Shown in pieces: positions 39,489 to 55,366 of a stretch of DNA of 64,000 bases (the first letter of the stretch is position 1; every line of letters begins with the position of its first letter). Origin of the DNA: Amoebidium appalachense (Eukaryota > Ichthyosporea). The stretch lies in contig CAVNZM010000009.1 of NCBI GenBank assembly GCA_963693365.1, forward strand, positions 8,184,001 to 8,248,000, in the 5' to 3' direction. The translations under genes and the position numbers were made by a program. Under the pieces are notes generated by a model. That model had not been told where the DNA came from and did no database searches. It saw only the letters and a list, made by a program, of their open reading frames with translations.

Positions 39489-40088
39489 ATTCAAGTTTCT
39501 TTTTATTTTTTTTTTTATCCCGTTTCACCCCCCGAGGTTACCCTCATGGGGACTACTGTCTTCCACTCAGCACCGAGTGTACCCTACTTTTTCCGTTGGG
39601 CCATTAGCTTAACACCATTAATGTATAACCCGTTGCAATCATTGGCCGAAATCCAGAAGGGAGCTAAAGTTGTATCTGTGTGTCCGGTGTGTGTGTGTGT
39701 GCACGTGAGTGTGTGCGCGCGCGTGCACGTGTGTGTGCGTGTGCGTGTGTGTGCTTGTGTATGCGTGCCGGTATAACTATGCGTGCGTGTGTGTGTGTGT
39801 GCCAGGCACGTGTGTGTGCGGGTGTGAGTGTGTATGTGTGTTACGGTGTGGATGTCCTTGTGTGTATAACAGGCGGCTAGTGTGCATAAAAGAATGTACG
39901 TACGTGTTACATACGTGTTACAGGTACTTTCTTGCATGCATGCTGGTGTGATATGTGTGTGTAGGCGTGCACTGTGAACGTGCCTTTAAAATGTGACAAA
40001 CTTCTGGGCTATGTCTGCGTATTTGATTTATGTGTAGGGGAATGTGTGCACACACGCTGGGAAAGGGAGGGGACCGGATGGCGGGAAA

Positions 40089-40130
<42 letters not shown>

Positions 40131-40978
40131 GGGGGAGGGGGGGGAGATAGGATTCGTGCCTTTGGCCACATATCTAGAGAATTGTCTTCTATTCCATTCA
40201 CAATACCAGGCAGCCATCGCGTTGTGTTGAAAAACACACACTCACAGCAGTATGAAACATATCTTCGGGTTGTAATGACACTCAAAAAGGCAGAAAGAAA
40301 CGCAAAGGGGATGTGTCTGTGCGTGTGTCCGCAGAGGGTGTGTGTTGTGGGTGTGGGTGTGGGAGTGTTGGCACTAGCATCCATGGTGGGGTGCATTGTG
40401 GTGTTTTAGGAGCATTGCGTGCCTGCTTCATCTGTCCGGCTAGCCGGTTATGCCCTAGTGGTATGTTGGTAAATGCACGTGTGGGTGCAGGTTGAAAACA
40501 AGGGCATATGTATGGGGACCATATGTAAGAGTCGACTATGAATAGTTCGGTGGTGGTGTGCAGTGTTGGTTAGTCCGTGCAAGGTGTGTGTGTGTAGGTG
40601 GGTGTGCCCGTGCGAGTGAGCGATTGAGTCTGTGTGGTTGTGTTAGCGTGAGCGTGTATGCGTGTGGGTGTGTTCAGGAATATCGAGGGAGGAAAAGGGA
40701 GGACAGCCGGAGGTGAGGTGGGGGAGGGGGGGGGGGGGGGGGGGGGTGTTTCCAAAAAACAATTTGAGCAATTAGAAGGAAATGTCGAGATAGACAAGGA
40801 GAGGAGAGCAGACGAGAACAAGGAGGAAAAGGTTTACCTGAAATTACCTGAAAGTAAGTTAGTTCCCCGGGGGAAAGGGGGTGGGAAGGTAAGGCATAAA
40901 TAAGGCAAGGAGGCGAGGAGAGGAGTGGGTGAAGAAGTGGGTGGTGGTGGTGGTGGTGGTGGTGGTGGTGGTGGTGGT

Positions 40979-41020
<42 letters not shown>

Positions 41021-41105
41021 GGAGGCGTGGGGGGTGGAGGGGGGGGGGATGGGGGTTGATTGGTTCTCAGTACGAAGAACAAATTCACAACGGATAACAT
41101 CATAG
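38141..41105. other. Gene-free microsatellite-rich stretch
   Basis: Poly-C (38,245-38,276; 38,525-38,544; 39,025-39,052; 39,113-39,128), (GT)n (39,420-39,487 and 39,690-39,850), poly-G (40,090-40,142; 40,720-40,746; 40,980-41,020) with (GGT)n at 40,940-40,980. No coding signal outside low-complexity frames. Confidence 0.7.
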
Positions 41106-41240
41106 CGGGGGGTTTGAATGCGGAACACGGTACGAAGTACGCATACACGAAGGACACATGCAAAGGCAAACATTCAAGTATGCAACATAGCCATGCGCAC
41201 AGTATGCGTCATAAGCAGAGCCCATCCTCAGGGAGGGCCT
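41106..41240 (+). repeat. Dispersed short repeat, copy 2
   Basis: Starts after a G run with TTTGAATGCGGAACACGG, contains GGCAAACATTCAAGTATGCA, and ends AAGCAGAGCCCATCCTCAGG followed by another G-rich tract. Confidence 0.85.
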
Positions 41241-43202
<1,962 letters not shown>

Positions 43203-43313
43203 GGGGGATTAGAATGCGGTAAACATAACGAAAAGTACAACTACATCACGAGACACATACTGGTATGCGAAAACAAACATTCAAGTATGCAACATAAAGC
43301 AGGGCGTACAGTA
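43203..43313 (+). repeat. Dispersed short repeat, diverged copy 3
   Basis: AGAATGCGGTAAACATAACG after poly-G, then ACAAACATTCAAGTATGCAA and AAGCAGGGC. It lacks the CCCATCCTCAGGG end and runs into poly-G at 43,314. Confidence 0.65.
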
Positions 43314-43346
<33 letters not shown>

Positions 43347-43674
43347 GACACAAATATTAGAGCAGCAAAGAGCACAGCAAAGAGGTGCACAAACGGATGG
43401 GTACAAAAGGCCGCATATCACACATTTTTTTGTTGTGGTTTTTGGATAACATGGTGGTGGTGGTGGTGGTGGTGGGGGGGGGGGGGGGGGGGGGGGGGGG
43501 GAAGGTAGAGATGAACATTCTGCCTGATGCTGCACAAGAGCTGACTGACAAGTCGGTAGGGGAGGGAAAGGGGAGAAAGGAGCCGGGACCCTCTAAACAT
43601 AAGGCCCCGTGCAGGCTCAGACCAATGTGCAATGAGAGGCAAAAAAAGAACGCTTGAGAGGGCGGATGAGGGAA

Positions 43675-43955
43675 GCCACACAAGCACAGAGCAACAAAAA
43701 CACACATCCAAACAAGCACAGAGCAACACAAACACAGAACCACACGAGCACGGAGCAATACAAACACAGAACCACATGCACACGGAGCAACAAAAACACA
43801 CAGGGCCACAAGCACAAAGCAACACAAACACACAGCCACAAAAGCAAAGGCGACACAAACACAGAACCACATGAGCACGGAGCAATACAAACACACATCC
43901 ACACAAGGATAGAGCAACATATACACAGAACCACATGAACACGGAGCCAAACACT
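43675..43955 (+). repeat. Minisatellite, roughly 35-bp unit
   Basis: Imperfect tandem units built on CACAGAACCACATGAGCACGG and GAGCAACACAAACACA. The array is open in several frames on both strands because stops are absent from the unit; no evidence of a gene. Confidence 0.8.
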
Positions 43956-44456
43956 TGCCTAGACAGAAAAATAAATGCAAACACTAAGCCATGCTAACGG
44001 GCAAATTATTTTACACCAAGAACGTGTCTTACCTGCAGGCACCCAGCAAGTTGTGTGTGCATGTGTGTGTTTGTGTGTGTGTGTGGGTGGGTGGGTGTGT
44101 AGGGGAGCCCGGGGGGGGGGGGGGGGGGGGGGGGAAGGTAGAGATGCTTTTTCATTAGTATCGCAAGAATATTTAGCGATTTTGATGTCATAAAAACAAC
44201 TAAGCAACGTTTCGATGGTTTTTGATGCCTCACAAAACGGCCTTTGGTCCCCTCCAAATTCCGGATTTGAGGTCCGGCAAACAACGCATTATATATATTG
44301 ATAATATACTTTGCATGAGCCAGGTTGCCAACCATCCCCAACGCATGCTGTGGGATGCAGGCACGCACATGCAAGCAACCAAGCACAACACCACGAACTT
44401 ATTTGTAAGCTGTGCACCTGTATGGTTCAGTGGCTAGAAAGCACTACTGAGAACTA

Positions 44457-45446
44457 AGGGCCTGTTTGGCAACGCGGAGTTAGCGGCCATACTCTGGAGT
44501 AAGATCGATTTTGGAGTTAGGGCTAAAGCGGATTTTCTGAAATCCGCGATGCCAAACAGACGGCCCAATCTGGGCCTGTGTACGCCGGGTTTCAAACCCC
44601 TTGGACATCGCTTGTACTCCAATTTCTATAATCCACCTCCGGAGGTGGATTATGCGCGAAATTGAACGCCGTGTGAAGGTCTAAACCAATGAAAATTCAT
44701 GTCGTGAGACCTTTTTACATTTCTCTCTCGGCCAATTGGCGGTAGTGCAATATAGCCAAAAACAGTTAAAGTGGAAAAGACGTCCAAACGGAAAGTCCGT
44801 TGTCACCGGCATGGCCAGCTTGCTGGTGAGCCTGCGACAGCCCGAGCGCAGGCTGCGACCAGCCACACACAGCCGGCCACGTGTGGTAGGTCGTATAAAA
44901 ACAAGCCCCCCCTCAACTATTCTTCCTCTTCGCGGCCAACTTGTAGGCAACCTTTTTTTTACCATTAGACAATCTTTTGCACATCGGTCAAGATTGTCTG
45001 AACCGACAGGATGCCTGTAGGGGGAAGCAAAGAATGCAATTGCTGCAATTGCGGCCGAAAGGGCCATGTTTCGTGCTAAATACATAGTGGTTTTGCAACC
45101 GGAAACGTTGATGTTGTTATATATGCAAATGGAATCATTACAGTGTATACAAATACATACATACGGGACACTGCACAGTCACTACAAAAAAAATAGTACT
45201 GAGTCCTAGGTACGATGTACGTGCAAAGTATGCCCACTCCGATCAACGTAAAACTTGCGCAATGTGACTTGATAAACTAAGCTGCAGCTGAAAAAAGTGT
45301 TGTCTGTTTGGCACGAGCGGTTATTATCTACGCTAGGTTTTGACCTAAATCCGGATTACAAATCAGAATCTGGATACTGATTTGATACCCGGCGACCTAT
45401 ACGGTCTACGCTGGAGTTCGTAACTCCGCGTTGCCAAACAGGCCCT
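44457..45446 (-). mobile_element. TIR element copy B (990 bp), opposite orientation to copy A
   Basis: Same terminal AGGGCCTGTTTGGCAACGCG and the same internal sequence as copy A, reversed. Flanked by TA (44,455-44,456 and 45,447-45,448). Small indels against copy A (CGGACGGCCC-side insertions) suggest moderate age. No coding capacity. Confidence 0.82.
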
Positions 45447-45448
45447 TA

Positions 45449-46346
45449 GCAGTCCGGCTGAGTTTAGCGCACTGGAGTCTGGCAAAAGTGCACATGCACA
45501 CATGTGAGTGCAGGTGGTTATGATTCAAATGAAGCCAGTGCTGTGATGTGATTGGTTGCTTTTCAAGGGAAATCACATGGAACGTGCCTAATGGTTCAAA
45601 TGGATCAATTGCATGGACCAGGCATCCGATTGGCTATAATGGCACCGCTCAAGGGGACTGGCAGCTGGCAAAATGTTGATCTTTTGATAAAATCCGATAA
45701 AGGGTTCTTATCTAATTATATAAGAGAAATAAGTTTATGTATTTGCCAGCTGGGCATGATCGCCATGATGGCGGCGCATGGAAAAGGTGACATAACACGC
45801 AAATCTAATTGAACTGAAGGAGAAAAGTATAGAAAACTTTTTAGATGATGATGGTTTTTGAATTTTCCTTTGACCATCTCTATCGATGAGACAAGAAACA
45901 GTAAACTACAACGCATGTACACAGCGTTATCAAGGCTTCAGCCGCTAAGCGTTACGCCGGCAACTATTTTTCAAATCATGCATTTTAGTTGCCAGCAACA
46001 AAGAATGCCCACCTCCCTGTGTACCGTAGGCAACGTCGCCGTGCTAACGAACATAAAACCAAAGCCTTCATGAAAATAGTTACTCAGTAGTTATCTCATA
46101 GATACATTTTTTTCCTTTTCCTTTTTTTTTTTTTAAAAAAGTTATTGCATACTGAAAATACACTGAGTAGTTTTAGTTGGACGAGTTGGGTCACTCGGCC
46201 TGTTCATTCAAGCACCCGTATGAACCTAGCTGAGCTTGATTAGACCTCATCTCCCTTCATATTTCCTCACAGCATCACTTTTCATTACCTTGACACAAAT
46301 CTAGTATTATAAATAAACCAAGCAAAGCTCTGTTTTTTTTCACAGC
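45449..46346. other. Intergenic region upstream of the PP1 regulatory gene
   Basis: AT-rich unique sequence without a convincing gene. TATAAATAAACC near 46,309 may act as a core promoter, or the T-run plus CACAG directly before 46,345 may be a splice acceptor of a leader intron. Confidence 0.35.
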
Positions 46347-47562
46347 ATGTTTTCCACCCCACTCCTCACCTCTTCGGAGGCAAAGGAGAGCAATAGCGCG
46401 CCCAACCTCCCCAGGACCTCCTCTTTTGCATCTCTTTCAACGGATGGCCTGAAAGTTCGGAGAAACGTATCATTTCGTGACCTCGCAAACCCAGGCGATT
46501 CTCTTGCTACATATATGAAGTTTGACAGCTCCCACCCGCCCAGTTTCTGCAACAAAGATTCCTCAAAACTTCTCTCCCCCTCGCCTGCCTCTCCGGATGA
46601 CAACGATTACGATTTAGATGACGGTCTTTCCCTCCTGCCGATTACGGACAAGCAGCATGACCCATACGCAGACAACAACAAACCAAAAACGCAAGCAGAG
46701 ACAGGAATCATTTTGCACGTTGCACCCATCGGCACCCAACATTCAATGGTTTTTAGTGACAAATGCCCAGATGAAACCAAACCAGTTTCGCTTCTTTCAG
46801 CCAAATACCAGCTCGATGGGTTGACGAAGGCCATCGTTGGCTCAATCATGGTGCAGAATCTGGCATACCACAAGAAAGTTTTCGTTAGGTTCACAGATGA
46901 TAGCTGGCGCACATCACTTGATATTCCAGCGAAATACAACCGCAGCCGGCCTGGAAAACTTCGTGGGGCGTCCGTAGGCATTGACATTTTTACGTTTGCC
47001 ATTCCCGTGAGCGTGCGAGTAACGACGTTCGGAGCACGCATCGAGTTTGTGGTTGCGTATGAGGTTGATGGGAAGACACATTGGGACAATAACAAGGGTA
47101 CCAACTATAAGGCTACCCCTGTCACGGCAAATCATCCTCGTGTTGGGCGAGAAGACGCTGTTGCGAAAAGAAGAACGGTTTCCACGGGGAGATGTGGACG
47201 GTGTGAAAACTGTGGACGATACAACCAGGCCTGCGTTTGTGATGGGCTCTGCAGAGGTGGTGGTGGATGGGCCGCTCTCATCTCTCGTTAAAGAAATACA
47301 CTTGGGTGATAGCTTAAAGGAAGGACCGCGGGATGTACCCATGTTTTCCATGGCGGAGGCATCTGAATCGGATTCCGGGTCCGACATGGATTCCCCACAG
47401 CCACGCACAGCCACATGGATGAGTGTGGGGGTGTTCAAGTTTGGGGATGCGACGGTGGTGGAGGTGGGAGATGGAAACGGGGAAAAGAGAAATCGGTTTA
47501 CGGGCAAGACAGAAAAGACACGAACGAAAGATCGTTTCGGGCCGCCCGTAGCAACCAGCTAG
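46347..47562 (+). CDS. Glycogen-targeting regulatory subunit of protein phosphatase 1 (CBM21), PPP1R3-like
   Basis: From the ATG at 46,347 the frame has an RVxF-type PP1-docking motif (RRNVSF, residues 38-43), an acidic linker (DDNDYDLDDG), and a CBM21 domain at about 160-254 (VQNLAYHKKVFVRFTDDSW, FGARIEFVVAYEVDG, HWDNNKGTNY). Such proteins bring PP1 to glycogen to activate glycogen synthase; the site of action is cytosolic glycogen particles. The sequence just ahead (TTTTTTTTCACAG) is a good splice acceptor, so the ATG may sit in exon 2. After about 47,110 the original frame becomes Gly/Cys-rich and stops at 47,291. The +1 frame to 47,562 has better composition (acidic, SESDSGSDMDS), so an indel or short intron near 47,110-47,125 is likely. 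Domain call firm, C-terminus not. Confidence 0.8.
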
Positions 47563-47806
47563 CCGGTTCGATCGAACACTTCGGAATTTTACGTACTTTG
47601 CGGCGTTTGCTAGCAACTTTCTCTGAGATTTTCCAGATATTACGTGAATTGATATGCTTGTGTGCTTGCCACAGGCTCGTGAATTCGTAAGAACGTACCA
47701 GACAGACGGAAGTGATTTGGAAACACACTGTAATTGGATGTATGTGGTATTGGAGAAGAAGGGGAGGAACCGGGGAAAGGTTTTTTTTTGGGGGGGGGGG
47801 GTGGGG

Positions 47807-47859
<53 letters not shown>

Positions 47860-48432
47860 ATAGATCAAGTGTTGCCATCTGCTTTTCACGAAACAGTGCT
47901 GTTAAGCACGTATGCCTGAATTCCACATTTAGAAGCGGTATTCCATTCCGTGTTATGTTTCAGCACTGTATATCATGTAGTGTGGTTGTGCTCAGACGCA
48001 GTTTTCACTCGAATGGTCTCAAGTGGTATACACAGCATGTATGCCTTCCTAGGTTGCACACTTACGTAATTTATCCTCTCTTTTTTTTCCTTCCCTTGTA
48101 AGTATAGATGTTGCCACATATTTGCCGCAGCTAGGACAAATGTTCCCCCTACCTGCATATATATATATTTTTCTAACTGAGATGATCAAACCTAGAATGC
48201 AACAACACCACCAACGGTGACTCGTAGAGCTACTGTATATATTTAGCGCGTGAAACCTATTTATGGAATCTAGCCTTGCCGGAAACCAATGCAGCCACGG
48301 GGTGGAAAGTGTTCGATTCAAAAATATCAGTAAATGCCGTAAATGACTCCTCCCCCCCCGCCCCCGCGGGTGGGGCACAGGTGTACACCAACAGCCAAAC
48401 ACAAATGCACACACAAACACGCAAAAAAGCAT

Positions 48433-48465
<33 letters not shown>

Positions 48466-48748
48466 TTCAAACACACACTCTGCATTGCCCTTTGTCTGCT
48501 GGCATTATGGGACAAACGTATGCATCTCACACATGTATGCAGCAGCGCAACGCTCTCGCTAATATTAGTGGTAGTGGTGGTGTTATTGTGTATGCATGCG
48601 CGCACATGTGTGGTGGGAGCTCGCAAATAGAGGGACCCGGGGAGGGAGGGGCGGGGGGGGGGGATCATGTACAATATCCCTGTCCGTATCTGGACACGGC
48701 ATATATTATCGTACTGCAGCATGGTGGGCGGAATATAGCCGCCCCCTC

Positions 48749-48779
<31 letters not shown>

Positions 48780-48848
48780 AAAAAAAGTAAAATAAAATAA
48801 AATAAAAAATAAAAAACAAAAACAAAAACAAACACGCACGCGCGCGCG

Positions 48849-48899
<51 letters not shown>

Positions 48900-48942
48900 G
48901 CACACACACACATCCACACGTACAACTACAAACACACGCACG

Positions 48943-48996
<54 letters not shown>

Positions 48997-49874
48997 CACA
49001 CGCCCGCAAGAAGGCACACACACTTACACCACGGTGACCACAACTCATGATCACCACCACCACTACGTACCACCTCACGATTTGCTCCCTTTCTCCAGCC
49101 TCCATGCATGGTCCCCTCCTGCATGCAACACTCATATGTGCATACACAAACCATTACCGTACCAAAACCATTATTAGGCACTTATCAAGGCCTCCTATAT
49201 TAGTACAGGGCCGCGGCACGATACGTTTCGAATCCCGCAAGCTTAGTCTCCAAGGCTATGTACTCACTGGCTTACGGAAAGGGAGCCCTACGTATGTGCG
49301 GGCTCGTGACGTAGGTGGTCCAGGCCTAGATCGATCGATCGATCGGCCTCGGCGCCGCAAAACTAAGAGGAAAACAGAAGTAACCACCACTGAGTCCACC
49401 ACCACTACTACTACTAACGGTAGTGCTATCAGGAAGAATCAGGAAGACAACCACGTGAAAATGGCTAAAAAGTATACATACATATATAATAACAAAGCCT
49501 TGGCTTTTAGTGCTCTGTTCTGCTTGGGATGCACGGATCTCTGAGGCAGACTGGCCACGGCTAGATCATTGAAATGTTGAAGGCTAATGCCTTAATAATG
49601 ATAGATCTCACCACAATGTAGGTTTTCGCTTAGCTTCCCGGAGTTCCGTGCATTATACACTAGGGGATCCTTGACTATAAAATGAAGATTGGGATTAGCC
49701 TACCGACGCTCCGACCTGGTGGTTCGGTTCGACCCCACTCCCCCCTTCCCCTCCCGGGGTGAGTGGGTTCCCCTTCCGCCCTCCCCCCCTCAGCTCAACC
49801 CCCCTCCCCTAGGCAAACTCAGGGATGGGTGGGCGCGGCCGCGGGGAGGGACCCATGGTGGGTGTGGGGCTGTG

Positions 49875-49908
<34 letters not shown>

Positions 49909-51871
49909 AGCCCCACCCCCCTCCTCCCCCCGTGTGCACCTGGTGACCAAATACTATTGTTTCCTCCCACCAACCTGTATATACTTCATTACGGTCAAGT
50001 ATCATAACGTATGATAATAAAATATTGGGGGCAGCGTCATCGTGCAGTGTTCGTGCGCGTGCCACGTGCACGTGAGGTCCCCCTTCCCCCACCGCCCGAG
50101 TCTCTCCCCCCTCACCCCCCCAAGTTACCACTACCACTATACCCCCTCCCCTTCCCCCCTCCCCCCCACGTCCCCCCCCCCCCCTCCCCAATGATTCGGA
50201 AGTGCAAGTTCATTGCCTCGCCGGTACCTTCTGACACTCTTGACTAGATCCAATCAACATGCCCTAGAGATTGCAAGTAGCTTTCTAGGGATGCCTGTAC
50301 ATGCGTTCCACTTCTCCTCTGACTCTCGTTTATCTCTTGCTCAGTCAGTTTGTTTCTAGCTTTGTACTGTGCACCTCCCCCCCCCAGCCCCCCCCCCCCC
50401 CTCCCCCTCCCCCCCGAGGCTGCCCGTCACCTGTCTCCCCCTTCCCTCCGCCTCCTCCCCCCCCCCCTCCCCCCCCCCCCTTCCCCCCCCCCCCCCCCCC
50501 CCTTCCCCCCCCCCCCCCCCCCCGGGGGGACCGGTCCCATGGACGCTGCAGTAGATGGCCTAGGTTGTTCTGACTTCGGCTGAACGAACTCGCTGTGGCT
50601 ATGCCACTGGTGCTACGTATATTGTCTGTGTGTGTTATCATGATCTTGTTTTCTCAGCCAATTCTACCTTTCTGAGTTTACTTAGCACTCGCTGCCCGGC
50701 CCGGCTTTAGTACAGATGTATACATGGGCAGCTAGAAGGGGCACAAGTTAAGAAATGCCGACCGGGAAGTGCACGCACTAGGCATCTGCAGCACGCCACA
50801 CTCATCCACATGCAACATCTTGCAATTGCTTAAAGTGCTTAGTACTAGGCGGAACGCGCAGCGTTCAGGAGCCGTGCGGAAAGCCGATGTTACCCAAAAA
50901 CAGAGCACACAGCAAAAAATAGACCCTTACTCGTACCTAGAAGAGTTCCGATCCTCCGCACGACGACCTTTCTCCTCAACAACTGACACAATATATACAC
51001 GTGCGCTCAGGCTAGCAAGAACAAGAAACAACTTGAAATTTGGTGCTTGCTGCTCGGCGAGAGGGGCCTGGATCAAATATCATTTTTGAGGCGTTTTTAG
51101 CGTAAATATTGCGCAAGTCTTTAGTCTTCTCCGATTTCGCCGGCGGAATTTTTGGACCCCGTCTGTTTTGCATCCTGCAAGATCTGATGATTGATTTTTT
51201 CTTGGCCTGGACCTTTACGTCATCATTCGAGATCCTCGAGTACTAGTCTGTAGAGCGCCCTCCCCTGTTGGAGGCCTTTGGCACATATGCATACGCATGC
51301 GCATTACACAAACCCTTTTGCGCATGCATGCACATATTGTTAACCCTTACATGTACGTATGTTATGTGCATTCACGGAAGCCTATACCAGCATGCAAGCG
51401 CTTGTGAATTCATGAAATACGTATACACACGCGTACTCTAGCTGTGCATGCACCTATAGTATTTAAGTGTGAGCACATACATGCGCATAAGGGAGGTGTA
51501 TGCACGCAAATGCATGCACGTTAGGGGCCATGCGTCACCATGATGCATGCCATCACTGAGTTGTGTGGGATCTGGTGTGCAAATCTATCGGTACATATCC
51601 ACCTTTATAACTTGGACATGATATACACGCCCATGCATATGATACATATTGTATTACCATCATGAAATCGGAACTGGTTAATTTATTATCATATGCGGAA
51701 GGGAAATATTCAACGTGCAACATACAAGTGATGTTATAATCATGTGCCGGCACCAGGCCAACAGTAACTCCACCTAATAAGGTAAAGAGAAAGACGACGT
51801 TGCTACTCAATAAGACCAATGGGGGGATATCACGCCGTGTTTTAACGTTACGCTATAGATGTTTCGTGTGC

Positions 51872-51911
<40 letters not shown>

Positions 51912-51925
51912 GCGTATGCGTGTGC

Positions 51926-51995
<70 letters not shown>

Positions 51996-52341
51996 AATTG
52001 TGTATAGTGTTTTCGGACACCACATTTATGTACATATGTACAAGACACTGTGATTTACAAACCGTTTCACACGATTCACAGAAACGATTTCCCTTTCACT
52101 CTTTACACAACATCTGATCTCGTCCTCAAGTATCTATACGTAACGGAAAATATTCTCAAGAAAGTAAGTGTCAACATACTGCAGACCACGCGAATACGTT
52201 TCCAGCCATACACTGCACCTGTCCGTATCTGCATTGTGTGTGTGTGTGTGTGTGTGTATGCGTGTTGTTCTACGTGCGTCTTTGTTGTCTTGTGTCATGT
52301 CTTGAGTGCATGGGTGCATTCATGCGCGTATTTAGTAACAT

Positions 52342-52373
<32 letters not shown>

Positions 52374-52455
52374 ACACCACCAACACCACCCACCCAACAC
52401 ATCCACCCACCATCACCACCATCACCACTCACCAACAACATCTACCCCGCCCTAA
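47563..52455. other. Intergenic region between the PP1 subunit gene and the LARP7 gene
   Basis: Poly-G (47,790-47,857), poly-C/A (48,747-48,785), (CA)n (48,855-48,893 and 48,950-48,991), poly-C (49,877-49,906; 50,455-50,523), (GT)n (51,874-51,993). A GATC repeat is at 49,330-49,343. Open frames at 49,047-49,544, 50,769-51,089 and 51,819-51,553 (minus, hydrophobic N-terminus) show no recognisable domain or splice context, and I leave them unassigned. Confidence 0.6.
51285..51555. other. Alternating purine-pyrimidine tract rich in TGCATGCA
   Basis: Repeated GCATGC, TGCATG, ACGTAT and CGCGT words, not in a regular array. No gene. The composition is favourable to Z-DNA. Confidence 0.5.
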
Positions 52456-54318
52456 TCATTCCTTCTTTTCTTTGCCGGGGGGCTTCCGTAACGCCCTCTC
52501 CTCCCTCGCCTGCCCCTCCCCTTCCTCCTCCTCTCCCGCCTTTCTCTTCACCGCACTTGATTCCACAACGTTCAACCTTGCTCGTTTCACCCTTGTCGTT
52601 CCCGGTGTACCCCCACCCTCCCCATCTTCATCCTTTCTCCGTTTTTGCGCAGTGTTTTGAGTCTGTGTCGGTGTCTGGGTCTTTTTCTTTGTTGATTTTT
52701 TCGCCTCGGAGTGGAGACGCTTCACCGCCGGAGTAGCAATTTCATCTTTCCCTTTTCCTTTTCCTTTCCCGTTTTCGTTTCCGTTTTCGTTTTCGTTTGC
52801 TCCTTCTTCATCGAGCTGTCGTTTCTTTCCCCTCGTTTTACTCCCACCACCAACAACACCCCTGGCTCCCTTTTTGGGTGTCTGTGTTTGTGTCGTTTTA
52901 CCTTTTTCTCCAACCTTTTCTTTCTTTCCTGTTTCCACCGCGCTTGCTTCTACATCCACCCTCCTTCTTTTCGCTGTTGTGTTTTGTTCTACAGCCCCCG
53001 CTCTTTTGATTCCCGTTTGCTGTTTTTCCGTGTTCTCCTTTCCTTGTGCTTGTGCTGGCGTTTCGGGTGGTGCTGTTTGTTGGTTCCCTTCCATTTTTTC
53101 TTCTTGTGGTTGTTGTGCTTCGTTGCTCGATTCCTCTTCGCCAAAACGAGTGTGACCCGGTCCCTTTTTCGACTTCTTCTTTTTCTTGCTGGCGGGAGCC
53201 TGAATTCGGGTGATGAAGTTAGCATGTGGAATAGGGGCAGCGGGAAGTGTAAAGCGCAATAAAACACGGAACACATAGACAACGGACAACACGATGCAGA
53301 GTGCAACCCACACATATAGAGTATGCATAATAAGCAGAGCCCATCCTCAGGGGGAGGCCCACGCTATCCACACTGTCCCAACCAATACCTCCACCCCACA
53401 GGCCATACACACCTTCAGACGCACAATGACCCCCCCCCCCCCTCCCCCCGCCGCCCGCAAGTATATTAACTCTAAATGTTGTACATTCCGTTGTGCACCT
53501 TATACTTCAACAGCGACATTCTAAGGCTCCCCCTCTCCCTCCCCCCGGCCTTACTTTTCACTGTTGGTAGACATTCTTCCCGTTTGTGTTGTTCTTGTGC
53601 TCAGGTATTCTCTATGCCCCCCCCCCCCCCCCCCCCCCCCCTCTCCTCTTCCCTGGGAGGCATTTGGTTGGGACACTGGGGAGGCAGATGATGTTGGCGC
53701 GGGGGGGGGGGGGGGGGGGGGGGCAGGGTGGACTGTGAGGGGGAGAGATAGGGATAGAGAAGGGAGGGGGGAGGCGGGGGAGGACGGGAAATGGAAAGGA
53801 GCAAGGGAGAGAGAGGCCGGGGGGGGGGGGGGGGGGGGGGGGGGGAGTGAGCGGGAAAGGAGAAGGGTGAGGGCAGTAGGGGAAGGACAGAGGTGACGAG
53901 GAAAAGCAGGGGGGGGGTTTGAATGCGGAACACAGTACGAAGTACGCATACACGATGAGAAGCATGGTGCAGGACACATGCAAAGGCAAACATTCAAGTA
54001 TGCAGCATCAGCCATGCGCACAGTATGCGTCATAAGCAGAGCCCATCCTCAGGGAGGGCCCAAGTCATCAATTGCGTCTGAGTTTCGACCCCTTAGCCCG
54101 CGTATAAACGACGCTCCAACTCAGACAGCAGCATCAACTGAACTTGGGTGGGTCAACCCGTCTTGATCAAAGACGAGCAGGGTTGCTTATGCAAGCAAGG
54201 TGAGCAAAACGGTGAAGATGTGTGTGCAAACTAATGCAGTGCAGCGACAAACGCATATGTGCTTAGAGATGCACGACACAGAGCAACCATGCCCGGTTGC
54301 ATGGAAGTAAAGATGTCT

Positions 54319-54356
<38 letters not shown>

Positions 54357-54696
54357 GGGAAGGGTTTTATGTTTGTTTACCTGTTCGGAAGGCACCTTAG
54401 AACCGTCACCATTTGCATGCTGCCGTGGTGTGTGCTGGGTGTTTGGTTGGTGGGAGGTTGATGGTGCTGTGCGCTGTGCATGTCTCCAATACTCCGTGTG
54501 CTCAGCGTCTGTGATGTGTGTACGTGCACATATGGTGAGGTTAGATAATATGGCTGAACTCTCCTCTTATACACTAACAATAATACCGGAATTTCTTTTC
54601 CTCTCCAATCCAAACCCCCGGCCCCTTTCAACCCAAGTCTCCCCCCCTCTCTTCCATCCCAAAATATAATATTCTTGATATCAGATCAGTGCACAG

Positions 54697-54729
<33 letters not shown>

Positions 54730-55097
54730 AAAAAAAGGGGGGGGGGGAAAGGCAACGCCTGCGGAGTCCTCCTATTCATAGCAACAAATCGTTGACTCAA
54801 CATGAACTCGCCACAAGACCAAACAAAGACTTATTCAGGGTAGATCACACGTTGCACTTGTGTTTGGTTGCTCAAAGAAATGTATAACACATGGGTGTTG
54901 TGTGAGGGTTGAATTTGTAGGCACACACGTGTACATGTATGGGTGTGAAAATGTGGTGGTGGCGGAAGTGGCCCTCTCCGGGACCGGGGGGAGGGGGGAA
55001 GGGGGGGGGGAATGGGGGGAGGAGGTGGAGGGGGGGGCAGGGGGGGCGGCCGTTAAATCGAGTGGTGATTCCCGGTGTGTGCCTGTGCGTGTGTGTG

Positions 55098-55149
<52 letters not shown>

Positions 55150-55326
55150 CACACACACGTGTACGTGTGCACGAGAGCTTGCACGTGCCTGTGCGTGTGC
55201 ATACGTGCGTGCGTGTGCACGCGCCTGTGTGTACAGGGTGTGGCGAACATGTGCTCCTTTATGTGTATACTGTCTGCATGTAGGCGCGCATGTGCATTTG
55301 TGTTTTGTGGGGTGGAGAGCTGCGCG

Positions 55327-55366
<40 letters not shown>

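Noticed and set aside
43675-43955. CRISPR-like array
   Set aside because: Units are contiguous and imperfect without spacers, and the genome is eukaryotic.
43357-43984. Two overlapping minus-strand frames rich in Cys/Val/Phe
   Set aside because: They read the 35-bp minisatellite, which lacks stops on both strands.
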